A program made the translations under genes and the position numbers. Below the pieces are notes generated by a model. It did not search any database. It worked only from the letters and a program-made list of their open reading frames with translations, and had not been told where the DNA came from. 64,000 bases of DNA from CAWKEY01 sp963848675 (GTDB taxonomy: Bacteria > Pseudomonadota > Gammaproteobacteria > Methylococcales > Methylomonadaceae), in contig CAWKEY010000026.1 of assembly GCA_963848675.1 (NCBI GenBank), positions 93,211 through 157,210 of the forward strand. Reading direction: 5' to 3'. This document shows positions 17,146 to 26,150 of this stretch, one piece after another (position 1 is the first letter of the stretch; every line of letters begins with the position of its first letter).

Positions 17146-17468
17146 TTTAAAGTTTAGCCATTGGCTATTAAACCCAGCTATTCTTAGCCGACTAAAGCCG
17201 GACGGGGTTACAAACTCCGTCCGGCATGGCTCAGCAAATATTACAGCCCAGAATTGATGCGCCACCGATCACCCAGAGCCAGCGCGGTAGGATGAGCTGA
17301 ACGCAGTGAAGCGCATCAATATCGGCACCCACAACGCCTGCGATTCGGTTCGTACCTCAGCACAACCTACGACCCTGAATTGATGAATTACCGTTCTTCC
17401 TGAGCCAGTCATAAGATCAAATCAGCGATTTCCTGGAAGGATCTGGCCGGTGCTATTGGTTACATTGT
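17146..17468. other. Intergenic region with a GGACGGGG palindrome
   Basis: No gene. 17197-17225 is a hairpin GCCGGACGGGG-TTACAAA-CTCCGTCCGGC, same family as the repeats around the AlbA_2 gene. It sits after the stop of the small membrane protein and may terminate it. The remainder shows nothing identifiable. Confidence 0.6.
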
Positions 17469-17777
17469 TTATGAGAAAAAAGATTTTATCGACGAGGTTA
17501 AGCTGTGCCAGCCCTCTTCCAATTTTGACGAGGCTTCGTTCCATCCCGATTCTAAGGTCTCTTTCACATCATCCCAGGCATCATCGGCTGTTTCCGCTAT
17601 TTCCTTGGCCTTGGCTTTGGCTTGAGCTAACTTTGGCTCCAAATCGGCAATCGCGGCGCGAATATCATCAATCGCTTCTTGCGATTCGTCTTTTGCTTTT
17701 TCTTTAAGTGCTTCCAGTTTTGCTTGTTGTTCGTCGATGGAAGCTTGGACTTTTGCTTTCAATTCTTCTTTGTTCAT
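17469..17777 (-). CDS. Small charged coiled-coil protein
   Basis: Unknown function. It has 102 residues from ATG 17775-17777 (MNKEELKAKVQ), with a clear AGGAG ribosome site. Almost the whole chain is Ala/Glu/Lys-rich heptad-like helix (KLEALKEKAKDESQEAIDD), with a Trp-containing C-terminal stretch (DAWDDVKETLESGWNEAS). This composition resembles stress-related, apolipoprotein-like helical proteins. It is divergent to the LysM/BON gene 230 bp away and may share stress control with it; that is inference. Confidence 0.7.
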   Translation of the reverse strand: MNKEELKAKVQASIDEQQAKLEALKEKAKDESQEAIDDIRAAIADLEPKLAQAKAKAKEIAETADDAWDDVKETLESGWNEASSKLEEGWHSLTSSIKSFFS

Positions 17778-18004
17778 GGCGCTAACTCCTGTTGAATAAG
17801 TGAATAAGGCATCGGAATCTAAATTCATGATATTAAGGCAAAATCTTGAATTTTTCATCGCCACTATAATCTGCTTTAAGCGAGGTTCTTGCAAGCGTGA
17901 CGATTTTTAAAATATCTTGACCGTCAGAATTAACAAGGTGTATGGTTCAAAATTCGAAATTTTGTATGCGGATATTTTTTTCTAATCAATTAAGGAGTCA
18001 GATC

Positions 18005-18448
18005 ATGGGTTTGCTCGACTTTGCTGCATCTATCGGCAGAAAATTATTTGGTGCTGAAGCTGAAGCGTCTACTGTAATAAAAAAACTGGTTGAAGAAGAT
18101 AACCCAGGCATCGAGAATTTTCAGGTGGACGTGAAGGATGGCCGTGCTGTCCTGAGCGGTACCGCGAAATCCGCCGAGGCCTTGGAAAAGGCGGTGCTGA
18201 TAGTGGGTAATATCCAAGGCATCGAGAAAATCAATATCGATGACATGATTATCGCGGACGGCAGCAGCCTTGCCGGAGAGGATGAGTTTTACGCCATCGC
18301 AAAAGGCGATACGCTTTGGAAAATCGCCGAGAAAGCTTATGGTAACGGCGCTCACTATCAGAAAATCTTTGAGGCTAATCGCGAAGTCATCAAAGACGCG
18401 GACAAAATCTTTCCAGGCCAAAAAATCCGTATCCCAAAAAGCCTATAA
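18005..18448 (+). CDS. BON and LysM domain protein (Kbp/YgaU-like)
   Basis: E. coli Kbp (YgaU) binds potassium and has exactly this domain order. It has 147 residues from ATG 18005 with TAAGGAG eight bases before. The BON domain spans about residues 20-90 (DNPGIENFQVDVKDGRAVLSG, IVGNIQGIEKINIDD). The LysM domain follows (FYAIAKGDTLWKIAEKAYG to FPGQKIRIPKSL). No signal peptide, so it is likely cytoplasmic. It is followed after 17 bp by a YidB-like gene, probably in one operon. Confidence 0.88.
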   Translation: MGLLDFAASIGRKLFGAEAEASTVIKKLVEEDNPGIENFQVDVKDGRAVLSGTAKSAEALEKAVLIVGNIQGIEKINIDDMIIADGSSLAGEDEFYAIAKGDTLWKIAEKAYGNGAHYQKIFEANREVIKDADKIFPGQKIRIPKSL

Positions 18449-18465
18449 CTCAGGGGGTTGATGTC

Positions 18466-18939
18466 ATGGATATCAATGCAATACTACAGAGCGGCGCCCG
18501 ATTATTTCAGGACCAGCTGGACACGGATCGTGACGGTAAAGTAGAAACCGCCGAAATCACTTCGGCCTTGGCGTCGTTACTAGGCAATAATCAAGGGCAA
18601 CTGAACCTATCGTCCGTTATTTCCGGTATGCAAAGCGGTGGCAACAGTGATTTGATGTCATTGGCGGCTTCCTGGCTAGGCAAGGGCGAAAATGCACCGG
18701 TTTCCGGCAATCAACTGGAACAAATTTTCGGCCATGACAAAATTGCCGCGTTCGCCAAGCAGCTGGGCATTAGTGAAACTTCCGCTTTCAACGGCTTGCA
18801 GGAAGCGGTGCCCACTGTCATCGACAAGGCTTCGCCCGATGGCACGCTGATGGATATTGGGGGGCAGCTATTGAATCGCGTTGGCGGCGTTGCCGGCGCT
18901 ATTGACGCCGTCAGCAAACTCTTTGGCGGCACCAAATAA
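18466..18939 (+). CDS. YidB-like (DUF937) protein with an EF-hand-like loop
   Basis: 157 residues. The N-terminus carries DTDRDGKVETAE, a canonical 12-residue EF-hand calcium loop with Asp at positions 1, 3 and 5, Gly at 6 and Glu at 12. The rest resembles DUF937/YidB: Gly/Ser-rich SGMQSGGNSDLMSLAASWLG, then AFAKQLGISETSAFNGL, and a C-terminal LLNRVGGVAGAIDAVSKLFG. Function is unknown. It lies 17 bp after the LysM/BON gene on the same strand. Coupling of an EF-hand to a DUF937 region is a notable combination. Confidence 0.78.
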   Translation: MDINAILQSGARLFQDQLDTDRDGKVETAEITSALASLLGNNQGQLNLSSVISGMQSGGNSDLMSLAASWLGKGENAPVSGNQLEQIFGHDKIAAFAKQLGISETSAFNGLQEAVPTVIDKASPDGTLMDIGGQLLNRVGGVAGAIDAVSKLFGGTK

Positions 18940-18979
18940 AGTCAACCGAGTTTAGGCGGTTGCTCCGCTATTTTTTTGA

Positions 18980-19019
18980 AGGCAAAAAAGCAGGGCGCAT
19001 TAGCGTGGCATAATGCGCC
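18980..19019 (-). terminator. Rho-independent terminator of the DUF4082 gene
   Basis: Stem GGCGCATTA / TAATGCGCC (19011-19019 with 18994-19002) with an eight-base loop. On the minus strand it is followed by CCTGC and then six T residues. It lies just past the stop of the gene starting at 19654. Confidence 0.75.
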
Positions 19020-19027
19020 GTTGGAAT

Positions 19028-19654
19028 CTAAGGAAGGTTCACCGGCGTAAAGAGTACGTCGACCCAGTAGTTGCTGGCGTTATGACTATGCGTAGGGAAG
19101 CCGCCCCCCTGACCATAGACGTATACACCGTTGCCGCCGTCCACGCCATCGCCCAGTGCGTGTAAGGGTCCATTGGTAACTGTTATGTTGGAAAAGAAAC
19201 CCTCGGAAACCGAATATTGCCCTTTGCTTGCATAGTAGGAAGCCACATAGGTCACCCCTGCTTTAACAGCGACTGGCGGGTACACTTGAATGGTCTGCCA
19301 ACCCGGCGTCGGCTGCTGCCCCTCGATAGCGGCTCCCATGCCTAGCAATTCGCCAGTCGCACTCCATACATGAACTGTATAGCCACTGTCAACCGGGACT
19401 TCTCGAAAAAAGCGGACAGCGCTAACGCTGCCGTCTACATCGGCGCGGAATTTCACACCTAGTTCCACGGGTTGGCTATCCGACTCTTCAACTTTACCGG
19501 CAGAGCCCCAGAGTGAGTAACTTTGCGTGTTCGCTCCCTGGGTATCGTCTACGGTCACCTGTGCGTATGGACTGGTAGGTAACAACCCAGCCAGCAGGAC
19601 AACACCGGTGAGGCCCAAAGTACTACGATGGGTAAACCATTTTGCATGTTTCAT
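19028..19654 (-). CDS. Secreted DUF4082 domain protein
   Basis: 208 residues with a classical signal peptide: basic start MKHAKWFTHRS, hydrophobic GLTGVVLLAGLLP, and cleavage probably near YAQ-V. The mature part is one DUF4082 domain, a beta-sandwich unit commonly found in secreted or surface carbohydrate-associated proteins: VELGVKFRADVDGSVSAVRF, GWQTIQVYPPVAVKAG, YVASYYASKGQYSVSEGFF and a final YWVDVLFTP. Here it stands alone instead of being repeated. Binding partner unknown. Confidence 0.82.
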   Translation of the reverse strand: MKHAKWFTHRSTLGLTGVVLLAGLLPTSPYAQVTVDDTQGANTQSYSLWGSAGKVEESDSQPVELGVKFRADVDGSVSAVRFFREVPVDSGYTVHVWSATGELLGMGAAIEGQQPTPGWQTIQVYPPVAVKAGVTYVASYYASKGQYSVSEGFFSNITVTNGPLHALGDGVDGGNGVYVYGQGGGFPTHSHNASNYWVDVLFTPVNLP

Positions 19655-20089
19655 GAATATTCTCTTTTATTGATATTTTGGTTCAAGATTATTGTGCATG
19701 TGTAAAGCCCAGTTTTCCAACTTCCTGACGCATGTGAGCGGCCGGCCATAATTACGCCCGTTGACTCCCAAAGTTGCGCAGTGAATTTAGTCTGTCAACT
19801 AACAGGCAAGAAGCGGCTCAGCTCAAAGTTGAAAGCAATCGATTCTGCCTCTGGTGGGATTGACCAATAATCAAGCTCGAAGCTAAAGCCGCCAGACAGT
19901 TCGGATAGTGCGCTTGCTATTGGATACTGTCAAGAATAAGGTGTTTGGAGCTGCTCTGGATTGGCAAGAGTCGATATGGGAGCAAAGCCCAGGTTGCGAC
20001 CGACGGCTTCAACTCGCGACGTAGGCGTCGCACCCACTAACGGTACCCAACAAACTGAACAGTTTTACGTTTATTTTTTAGAATGAAGG
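19655..20089. other. Intergenic region, nothing recognised
   Basis: About 430 bp without a credible gene on either strand. It includes the 5' region of the DUF4082 gene. No clear repeat or promoter stood out. Confidence 0.5.
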
Positions 20090-20165
20090 TTAAAAATGTG
20101 CCCCTAAAAATCGATCCAGCGCATTTGCAAAGGTTTGCTTATCCCGCGCAGTCCTAATGCTGAAG
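20090..20165 (-). pseudogene. Remnant of a second yaiI 3' end
   Basis: The minus strand encodes RDKQTFANALDRFLGAHF followed by TAA, closely matching the end of the intact YaiI at 14521 (RDKQAFANALDRFLATHC). Upstream of about 20165 the similarity stops. It differs from the intact copy in sequence and ending, so it looks like the tail of another diverged copy, not a fresh duplication. Confidence 0.75.
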
Positions 20166-20267
20166 CGCATCGTTCGCGAATAATACGTCACGTTCCTCGG
20201 CACGGCCTCCTGCACGTTGGGCGCCAGGACAATAATCACAAGCCTGCTCAGATTTTGGTTTCAAAGA

Positions 20268-20738
20268 TTAATTCTCGCGTCCATCTCCCCACTTGCTTTT
20301 TAAATAATCACGACGAATATCGAATATACGCTCAAGCTTTTCTGCTATCAGTACTGAGTTTATCAAGCGGCCCAGCCAGCCCAAAGGCATGGCATAGAAC
20401 ATAATATCTTCAAGTACGATGCCATTTTGTTGTTCCGTCAAACACACTTCATGGCTCCAGAACTTGAACGGGCCAATACGCTGTTCATAGACAAATCGCC
20501 TGGGTTCGTCGCAGTGACTGACCTCAGACAGCCAGGCCATGGGGATACCGGATACGGCTTTAATGCGGTAGCTGATCATTAAACCGGCATAGATTTTTTC
20601 CGGCACTTTAGAGGTGATGGTCACATGAAAAAATTCCGGCGTGATGTCATTCAGGTTATAGGGTGATGAGAAAAATTCCCAGGCTTCCTGAAGCGTTATT
20701 GCCAGATGCTGGCGTCGATAGAGATGGTATATTTTCAT
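20268..20738 (-). CDS. SRPBCC superfamily protein
   Basis: START/Bet-v1-like ligand-binding fold. It has 156 residues. The opening HLAITLQEAWEFFSSPYNL is the typical SRPBCC first strand and helix, followed by IYAGLMISYRIKAV, WLSEVSHCDEPRRFVYEQ and GPFKFWSHEVCL. It matches the group of cyclase/dehydrase-like proteins often annotated as ligand-binding SRPBCC or cell-division-inhibitor-like. The ligand is unknown. It appears monocistronic. Confidence 0.82.
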   Translation of the reverse strand: MKIYHLYRRQHLAITLQEAWEFFSSPYNLNDITPEFFHVTITSKVPEKIYAGLMISYRIKAVSGIPMAWLSEVSHCDEPRRFVYEQRIGPFKFWSHEVCLTEQQNGIVLEDIMFYAMPLGWLGRLINSVLIAEKLERIFDIRRDYLKSKWGDGREN

Positions 20739-20934
20739 ACGCCTAATTCTGGAGTTATTTTCTTAGCCACATACTGAAATAGATTTTACGTAACTATTCA
20801 GCGTTTTCTCGAAAACCATTTGTGTATTGTCATTTCGAACACTGGGAGAAATCTTAAGCGCTGGAGACTCTGTTCAAGCTTAAGATTCCTCGCTCTGCTC
20901 GGAATGAACTGTGCTTAATGTCAATTTTTTATGA

Positions 20935-21232
20935 TTAAGCATACGCGTTTGAGAAGGGTTTACCACTTTTTATAACTCCAAAAACCTGGCGAATAAGTTT
21001 ATGAGCAATCGCTACTTTAATCACCTTTTCAGGTTTGCCTTTCTCTAATAAACGCTCGTAGAGTACTGCACATTGCTGATTTTTGGCTTTAGCTGTCCAG
21101 CTGCATAGGTACAGCATCGACCACAGCCGACTATTGCCTGCTTTGCTAATATGCGCCCGTTCTTTTACGCTGGTTCCCGATTCAAAGGTTCTTGGGCTCA
21201 TCCCAAATGTAACTAGTTGGGATGCCGCGCTA
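20935..21232 (-). pseudogene. C-terminal remnant of an IS110-family transposase
   Basis: The frame reads ASQLVTFGMSPRTFESGTSV, then SKAGNSRLWSMLYL, then YERLLEKGKPEKV and ends GVIKSGKPF plus a short tail. This is the standard C-terminal (transposase_20) end of IS110/IS116-type enzymes. The N-terminal two thirds are absent: the frame breaks near 21232, where IS30-type sequence begins. This is an old insertion truncated by a later one. Confidence 0.82.
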
Positions 21233-21295
21233 CTAAAGCAGAAAAGGGCAAGTTGTGGTAAAAAGCATCGCGAAATACAACTGACGGGACTGCTT

Positions 21296-22010
21296 ATGGC
21301 TTACACACACCTCACCCTTGAGGATAGAAACTATATCGAAATGCGACTGCACCAGAAAGACTCGCTGAATCAAATTGCACGGGATATGGGTCGCTCCCAA
21401 TCGACGCTTAGCCGAGAACTCGCCCGCAACAAGGGGCAGCGCGGCCACCGTTACCAGCAAGCCGACCGGAAGGCCAAGCAACGGCATGCCGAGAAACCTA
21501 AAGCCATCAAGCTGACAACGGAACTGGCGGGCAGCATCACGTCGATGCTGGAGCAGCAGTGGAGTCCCGAACAAATCAGCGGTAGGCTGAAACAGCAAGG
21601 CAAAGCCAGTGTCTGCCATGAAACGATCTACCAGCACATACTCAAGGACAAGCAGGTTGGTGGCAAACTGTACCTGCACCTTCGCCGCCACCCGAAGAAA
21701 TACCGCAAGCGTTATGGCAGCACTACGGGCAGCCGTAACGGCATTCCCAACCGGATTGACATTGCCGAACGTCCTGACGTGGTGAACCAACGGGAACGCT
21801 TGGTTGACTGGGAAGCAGACACCATGATCGGCAAAGGGCGCCAGGGCGCACTGGTCACTTTGGACGAACGCAAGTCCAAGTTACGCCTTGCCCCCCGCTG
21901 GCAAACAAGACCGCAGAGGCCGTATCGAGCAGTATCATCGCCTTGTTGGGCACCTTCAAAGGCTGGGTACATACCCTCACCTTTGACAACGGCAAGGAGT
22001 TCGCCCCAAC
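21296..22010 (+). pseudogene. Truncated and frameshifted IS30-family transposase
   Basis: Starts at ATG 21296 (MAYTHLTLEDRNYIEMRL), with the IS30 helix-turn-helix SLNQIARDMGRSQSTLSREL and the first catalytic part LVDWEADTMIGKG. At about 21895 a T appears missing from a C-rich run (six C in a row), shifting the frame; in the next frame the expected continuation NKTAEAVSSSIIALLG and TLTFDNGKEFA is readable. The similarity stops near 22005, so the last part of the catalytic domain is gone. The downstream frame fuses artificially into the transglycosylase gene. Confidence 0.88.
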
Positions 22011-22018
22011 ACACCATC

Positions 22019-22591
22019 ATGCCAAAGCTACTAACGCTGACCCTGCTGCTATTTCTGGTTGCCTGCACACCGCTGCCCCCTAAAAACAGTGGCAATATTT
22101 GTTCAACTTTTACAGAAAAGGACGATTGGTATGATGATGCCAGACAATCATACGAAAAATGGGGCATACCGATCCCTGTGCAGATGGCCATCATGCATCA
22201 GGAATCACGCTTTATTGCCGATGCCAAGCCACCCCGCGCCTGGCTGCTGGGCTTTATCCCCTGGTTTAGACCCAGCAATGCTTATGGCTATGCTCAAGCC
22301 AAAGATGAGACCTGGGACGATTATCTCGATCAAGCCGGCGGCTGGTGGGCTGATCGTGATGATTTTGCAGATGCAGCGGACTTTATCGGCTGGTACTGCC
22401 ATATCAGCCACTCAAGACTAGGCATCGCGAAATGGGATGCCAGAAATTTATACCTCGCCTATCATGAAGGCCATGGCGGCTACGCACGCAAAAGCTATCT
22501 ACATAAACCCTGGCTCATGCAATTGGCTAACAAAGTCGCCAATCAGGCCAACATTTTCCAAAACCAACTAAACGCCTGTAAGTTGAATTAG
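22019..22591 (+). CDS. Lipoprotein lytic transglycosylase, SLT domain
   Basis: Cleaves peptidoglycan glycan strands in the periplasm. It has 190 residues from ATG 22019. The N-terminus is a lipoprotein signal, LLTLTLLLFLVAC, with the lipidated Cys at about residue 16. The SLT-like core has MAIMHQESRFIADAKPP, where Glu is the presumed catalytic acid, then NAYGYAQAKDETWDDY in place of the usual GLMQ motif, and LAYHEGHGGYARKSY. A longer frame extends upstream, but it belongs to the IS30 remnant. The gene may have lost its own promoter to the insertion. Confidence 0.83.
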   Translation: MPKLLTLTLLLFLVACTPLPPKNSGNICSTFTEKDDWYDDARQSYEKWGIPIPVQMAIMHQESRFIADAKPPRAWLLGFIPWFRPSNAYGYAQAKDETWDDYLDQAGGWWADRDDFADAADFIGWYCHISHSRLGIAKWDARNLYLAYHEGHGGYARKSYLHKPWLMQLANKVANQANIFQNQLNACKLN

Positions 22592-22858
22592 ACGGATTAA
22601 GGGCTGGACCAAGGTGCCCTTTGTAAACGTAACAAACCGGGCTTTAAAGATAAGATCAAACTACTTGGAAGCTTCAACAATGAACGAAAAAACTCCGGAC
22701 TAGGCTAATCATGCGTTCGCGCCAAAAGTCCTACACCACGCAACGACCCACGGCCAATGCGCGACAATTGCACTCCTTAGTGTCAGAATATGTCAGGCAG
22801 CAATGACAACTTTTTAGCAAATTATCCGTCAAGCGCATCAATATAAGGAACAGGGAAC
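22592..22858. other. Intergenic region before the defense island
   Basis: About 270 bp with no gene seen. It ends with a good purine-rich leader (AAGGAACAGGGAAC) for the DUF499 gene. A promoter is expected here but I could not fix one. Confidence 0.4.
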
Positions 22859-25800
22859 ATGATCAAAACGGTAAAACAGGCCTGTATTTTTAATCCGATC
22901 ATCCGCGATTACCGGATGAGTCAGGCCATAGAAAACCTGGCTGATCTGATTACAGATGAAGGTGATGGACAAGAGTTCTTTTCCAGAAACTACGTCACTC
23001 AAGGCATGGAACAGCTGTTTCGTGAAGGCATGTTGCGATTATCAGGGCAATCTGATCAAGCGGTTTTTGAACTCACGCAAGCGATGGGTGGCGGTAAAAC
23101 CCACATGATGATTGCGTTGGGATTATTGGCAAGACATCCCGAATTGCGTCAGCAAATACTACCGGCAGATCTGGCAGGGCGAATCACAATGGGTAAAGCC
23201 AGAATTGCAGCGTTCAGCGGCCGGAACAACCCCGACAACTTTATTTGGGGCGATATAGCCACGCAATTAGGCCAGGAAGAAGTCATCAAGCCGCACTGGA
23301 TTAACGGCCCTAAAAGTGTCGATCAGGCAAAATGGAAAGCTATTATCGGCAATGAGCCGACCCTAATCATGCTCGATGAATTACCGCCTTATCTCGACAA
23401 TGCCTGTACTCAGGTAATCGGCCAAGGCACACTGGCAACGATGGTGACCTACTCGATCAGTTGTTTATTGAGCGCGGCGCTGGAACTGGATAACTGTTGC
23501 ATTGTCATCGCCAACTTATCTGGCAGTTACACCACGCAAACCAAAGCATTGACGGAAACCATTGCTAACTTACAGCAAGAAACCCGTCGCCAAGCCAAAA
23601 CCATCACCCCCGTGCAACTGGCTGGCAACGAGATTTATGAAATTCTCAAAAAACGGCTGATACTCACCCTGCCGGATGACAGTGTGATCAATGATGTCGC
23701 CGAAGAATACGCCCAGCGTATCAAAGCGGCGACGGATGGCGGCTATATTACCGCCACCAGCATAGAGCAAATCAGCGAACAAGTGCGCGAAACCTATCCG
23801 TTTCATCCTGCCTTTAAACATCTGGTGGCGTTATTTAAAGAAAATGAAGGCTTCCGACAAACACGGGGCTTGATGCAATTTGCCGCACGCCTACTCAAAA
23901 GTGTTGAAGACAGAGCGATTGACGATGTTTTTTTGGTGGGTTCTCAGCATTTAAATATAAATGACCTGGATGTCAAAGATGAAATAGCCAGGATTGCGCC
24001 CTCCTTACAACCTGCCATGAGCCACGATATTGCCGATGGTGGCAGCGCCGTTGCCGAAGCGATTGATGATCAATTGTCCAGTGATGCCGCGACACAAGTC
24101 AGCACCTTATTATTAGCCTCATCGCTCTCCAGGGCGGTCGGAGGCCGTATTGGCTTATCCGAAGGCGAAATCATTGAATTTCTGGCTGCGCCCAACCGCA
24201 AACCGGATGAATTTGTCACCGCTTTGGAAAAGCTAAAAGAACAAGCCTGGTATTTACATCGTGAAGAGCAGCGTTACTTTATTAGAGACACCGAAAACCT
24301 TTCCCGAAAAATTGAGCGGAATGCGCGTGACATTCCGCGACCTAAAATCGACCAGGCTCTGATCAACCGTTTGACCGGCATACTTCAACCAGTAAGCAAA
24401 GCCGCTTACCAGGAACTGAAGGCTCTGCCCTTGCTGGATGAAATTCGCTTGACGGGAACAAGACTCCTGATTGTGGTGCGTCCCGATGGCAAACTCCCGC
24501 CCCAGCAGCTGAACAACTTTTTCATGTTCCAGCAGGAAAAGAACAACTTACTGGTGCTTTCCGGCCAGGATAGCCATTTTGCCGATGCCGTCGAAGAACG
24601 TCTGCGTGAACTTTATGCAATTGAGCAAATAGTCAAACATCTTAAAGACGGCGATACGCTCTATCAGGAAGCGCGTGAACGTCTGGAAGATGCCGAACAA
24701 CGTTTTATGAAAGCCTTGTCCGGCGCCTATAATCGCATCTATTTCCCTGGTAAAGACGAAAGTACAGGAGAAGACGTGCTGTTAATGGTAACCATTGATA
24801 ATGGTCTCAAGGTTGGAACGGGCGAGCAATCGGCGGAAAAACAGATTGAAGCATTACTCGCGAGTCCGCGTGCCAATTACAAACTGGCTTTGGATGTCAA
24901 AAATGACATCAACAACTATCTGGCGCAGGCAGAAGTCTATCTCTGGCCGGAACGCGACCGCCGCACCCCCTGGAAAGATGTGCTGATGCGCGCCAAAACC
25001 AATGCGGAATGGCCCTGGATGCCGGGCAGCGCCGGTATGGATATGCTCAAAACCGAAGCCTTGAAACAAGGGCGCTGGCGACAAGGTGAAGATGGCTATA
25101 TTGAAAAAGGCCCGTTTCCAAAAGAAAAAACCACGTTGAATATTGCTCCGCAAGGCGCCAATAAAGACACCGGCGAATCCATTTTGATGCTAACCCCCCG
25201 GAATTGCGGCGCCAGCCCCATCGTCCACTATTCTCATAATGCCGCTGTCTCAACCGCTGATCCGATCGTTGAAGACCTGGATAATTTTACGACTAACGCC
25301 GCAAACCTCTATTTTCTGGCAGTCGATAGCGAAGGCAGACATGAAATCGGCGAACCAAAGCGCTGGATCGCTGACTTGGTGATTCGCCATCAAATTCATG
25401 CCGCGGCCGATAAACGCCGCATAGAACTAAAGTGCTTGCCGAAAGCAGATATTTATTACACCCTGAATGGCAGCAATCCCAAGGAAGGCACACGTTATGA
25501 AGCGCCATTTGAAATTGGCGAAGAGGCTTACCGGTTACTGGTTTTTGCCAAAGCCGGCGAGGCCACTAAAAACACCGAATTCAGCATACCGGCCAGCGGT
25601 GATAAACGGGTTACTTGTGATGACCATAAACCGGCGCGGCTAGTGGATTCAAAACGCGTCAATCTCGATAACACGGAAAAAGTCTTTGCGGTAATTAACC
25701 GCTTTCGGGAACGCAGCAATACCCTATTAAAAGGTGTGCGCATTCAAATCGGTGAAGGCGAAAATACCGTACAAATACGCTTCCACGAACGTCAGGTGAC

Positions 25801-25978
25801 CGCGCAAATGATTGAAGAAACCGTCAACGCCTTACGCAAAGTTCTGGGTGACGACCAGGCCCAAATCAGCATGAATATTGTCGGCGGCATCCAGTTTGGC
25901 GATGGGTATGCGCTCAAAGAATTTGCCGAACTCAGCGGCTTGCAACTAAAACCCGGCGACGTGATACAAGAAGCCTAG
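22859..25978 (+). CDS. DUF499 family P-loop ATPase of a defense-type cluster
   Basis: Large ATPase of 1,039 residues. Walker A is AMGGGKTH at about 75-82 and Walker B is LIMLDELPPYLD at about 170-181. The middle is helical and ATPase-like (YPFHPAFKHLVALF, RGLMQFAARLLKSVED). The C-terminus has a small beta-rich part (DIYYTLNGSNPKEGTRYEAP) resembling a chitobiase/FN3-type C-terminal domain. DUF499 proteins occur with DUF1156 methyltransferases, DUF3780 proteins and helicases in anti-phage-associated loci, and all of these follow here. Exact role is unknown. The frame is intact. Confidence 0.88.
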   Translation: MIKTVKQACIFNPIIRDYRMSQAIENLADLITDEGDGQEFFSRNYVTQGMEQLFREGMLRLSGQSDQAVFELTQAMGGGKTHMMIALGLLARHPELRQQILPADLAGRITMGKARIAAFSGRNNPDNFIWGDIATQLGQEEVIKPHWINGPKSVDQAKWKAIIGNEPTLIMLDELPPYLDNACTQVIGQGTLATMVTYSISCLLSAALELDNCCIVIANLSGSYTTQTKALTETIANLQQETRRQAKTITPVQLAGNEIYEILKKRLILTLPDDSVINDVAEEYAQRIKAATDGGYITATSIEQISEQVRETYPFHPAFKHLVALFKENEGFRQTRGLMQFAARLLKSVEDRAIDDVFLVGSQHLNINDLDVKDEIARIAPSLQPAMSHDIADGGSAVAEAIDDQLSSDAATQVSTLLLASSLSRAVGGRIGLSEGEIIEFLAAPNRKPDEFVTALEKLKEQAWYLHREEQRYFIRDTENLSRKIERNARDIPRPKIDQALINRLTGILQPVSKAAYQELKALPLLDEIRLTGTRLLIVVRPDGKLPPQQLNNFFMFQQEKNNLLVLSGQDSHFADAVEERLRELYAIEQIVKHLKDGDTLYQEARERLEDAEQRFMKALSGAYNRIYFPGKDESTGEDVLLMVTIDNGLKVGTGEQSAEKQIEALLASPRANYKLALDVKNDINNYLAQAEVYLWPERDRRTPWKDVLMRAKTNAEWPWMPGSAGMDMLKTEALKQGRWRQGEDGYIEKGPFPKEKTTLNIAPQGANKDTGESILMLTPRNCGASPIVHYSHNAAVSTADPIVEDLDNFTTNAANLYFLAVDSEGRHEIGEPKRWIADLVIRHQIHAAADKRRIELKCLPKADIYYTLNGSNPKEGTRYEAPFEIGEEAYRLLVFAKAGEATKNTEFSIPASGDKRVTCDDHKPARLVDSKRVNLDNTEKVFAVINRFRERSNTLLKGVRIQIGEGENTVQIRFHERQVTAQMIEETVNALRKVLGDDQAQISMNIVGGIQFGDGYALKEFAELSGLQLKPGDVIQEA

Positions 25979-25983
25979 TTCTA

Positions 25984-26138
25984 CTTTGTCAGACTATATG
26001 ATCACTATTTTCCAAAACCGTCATTCCGGCATGGATTGCCGGAATCCAGGATCCATGGATGGCTTCGAACTTACCATCCATGGCACTGGATACCCGCTTC
26101 CCGGCGGGTATGACGAGCTTAATATTAATTTGACAAAG
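25984..26138. repeat. MITE-like repeat, copy 1
   Basis: A 155-bp unit with ends CTTTGTCAGA and TTTGACAAAG (imperfect terminal inverted repeats). Inside are two hairpins, TTCCGGCATGGATTGCCGGAA and ACCCGCTTCCCGGCGGGT, and a CCATGGAT / ATCCATGG pair. It lies between DUF499 and DUF3780. A close copy is at 26799-26952. Confidence 0.85.
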
Positions 26139-26150
26139 CAGTACTAGGTA

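Noticed and set aside
21083..22591. A single 502-codon protein
   Set aside because: It joins an IS30 transposase fragment to a lipoprotein transglycosylase through a frameshift; two unrelated pieces.
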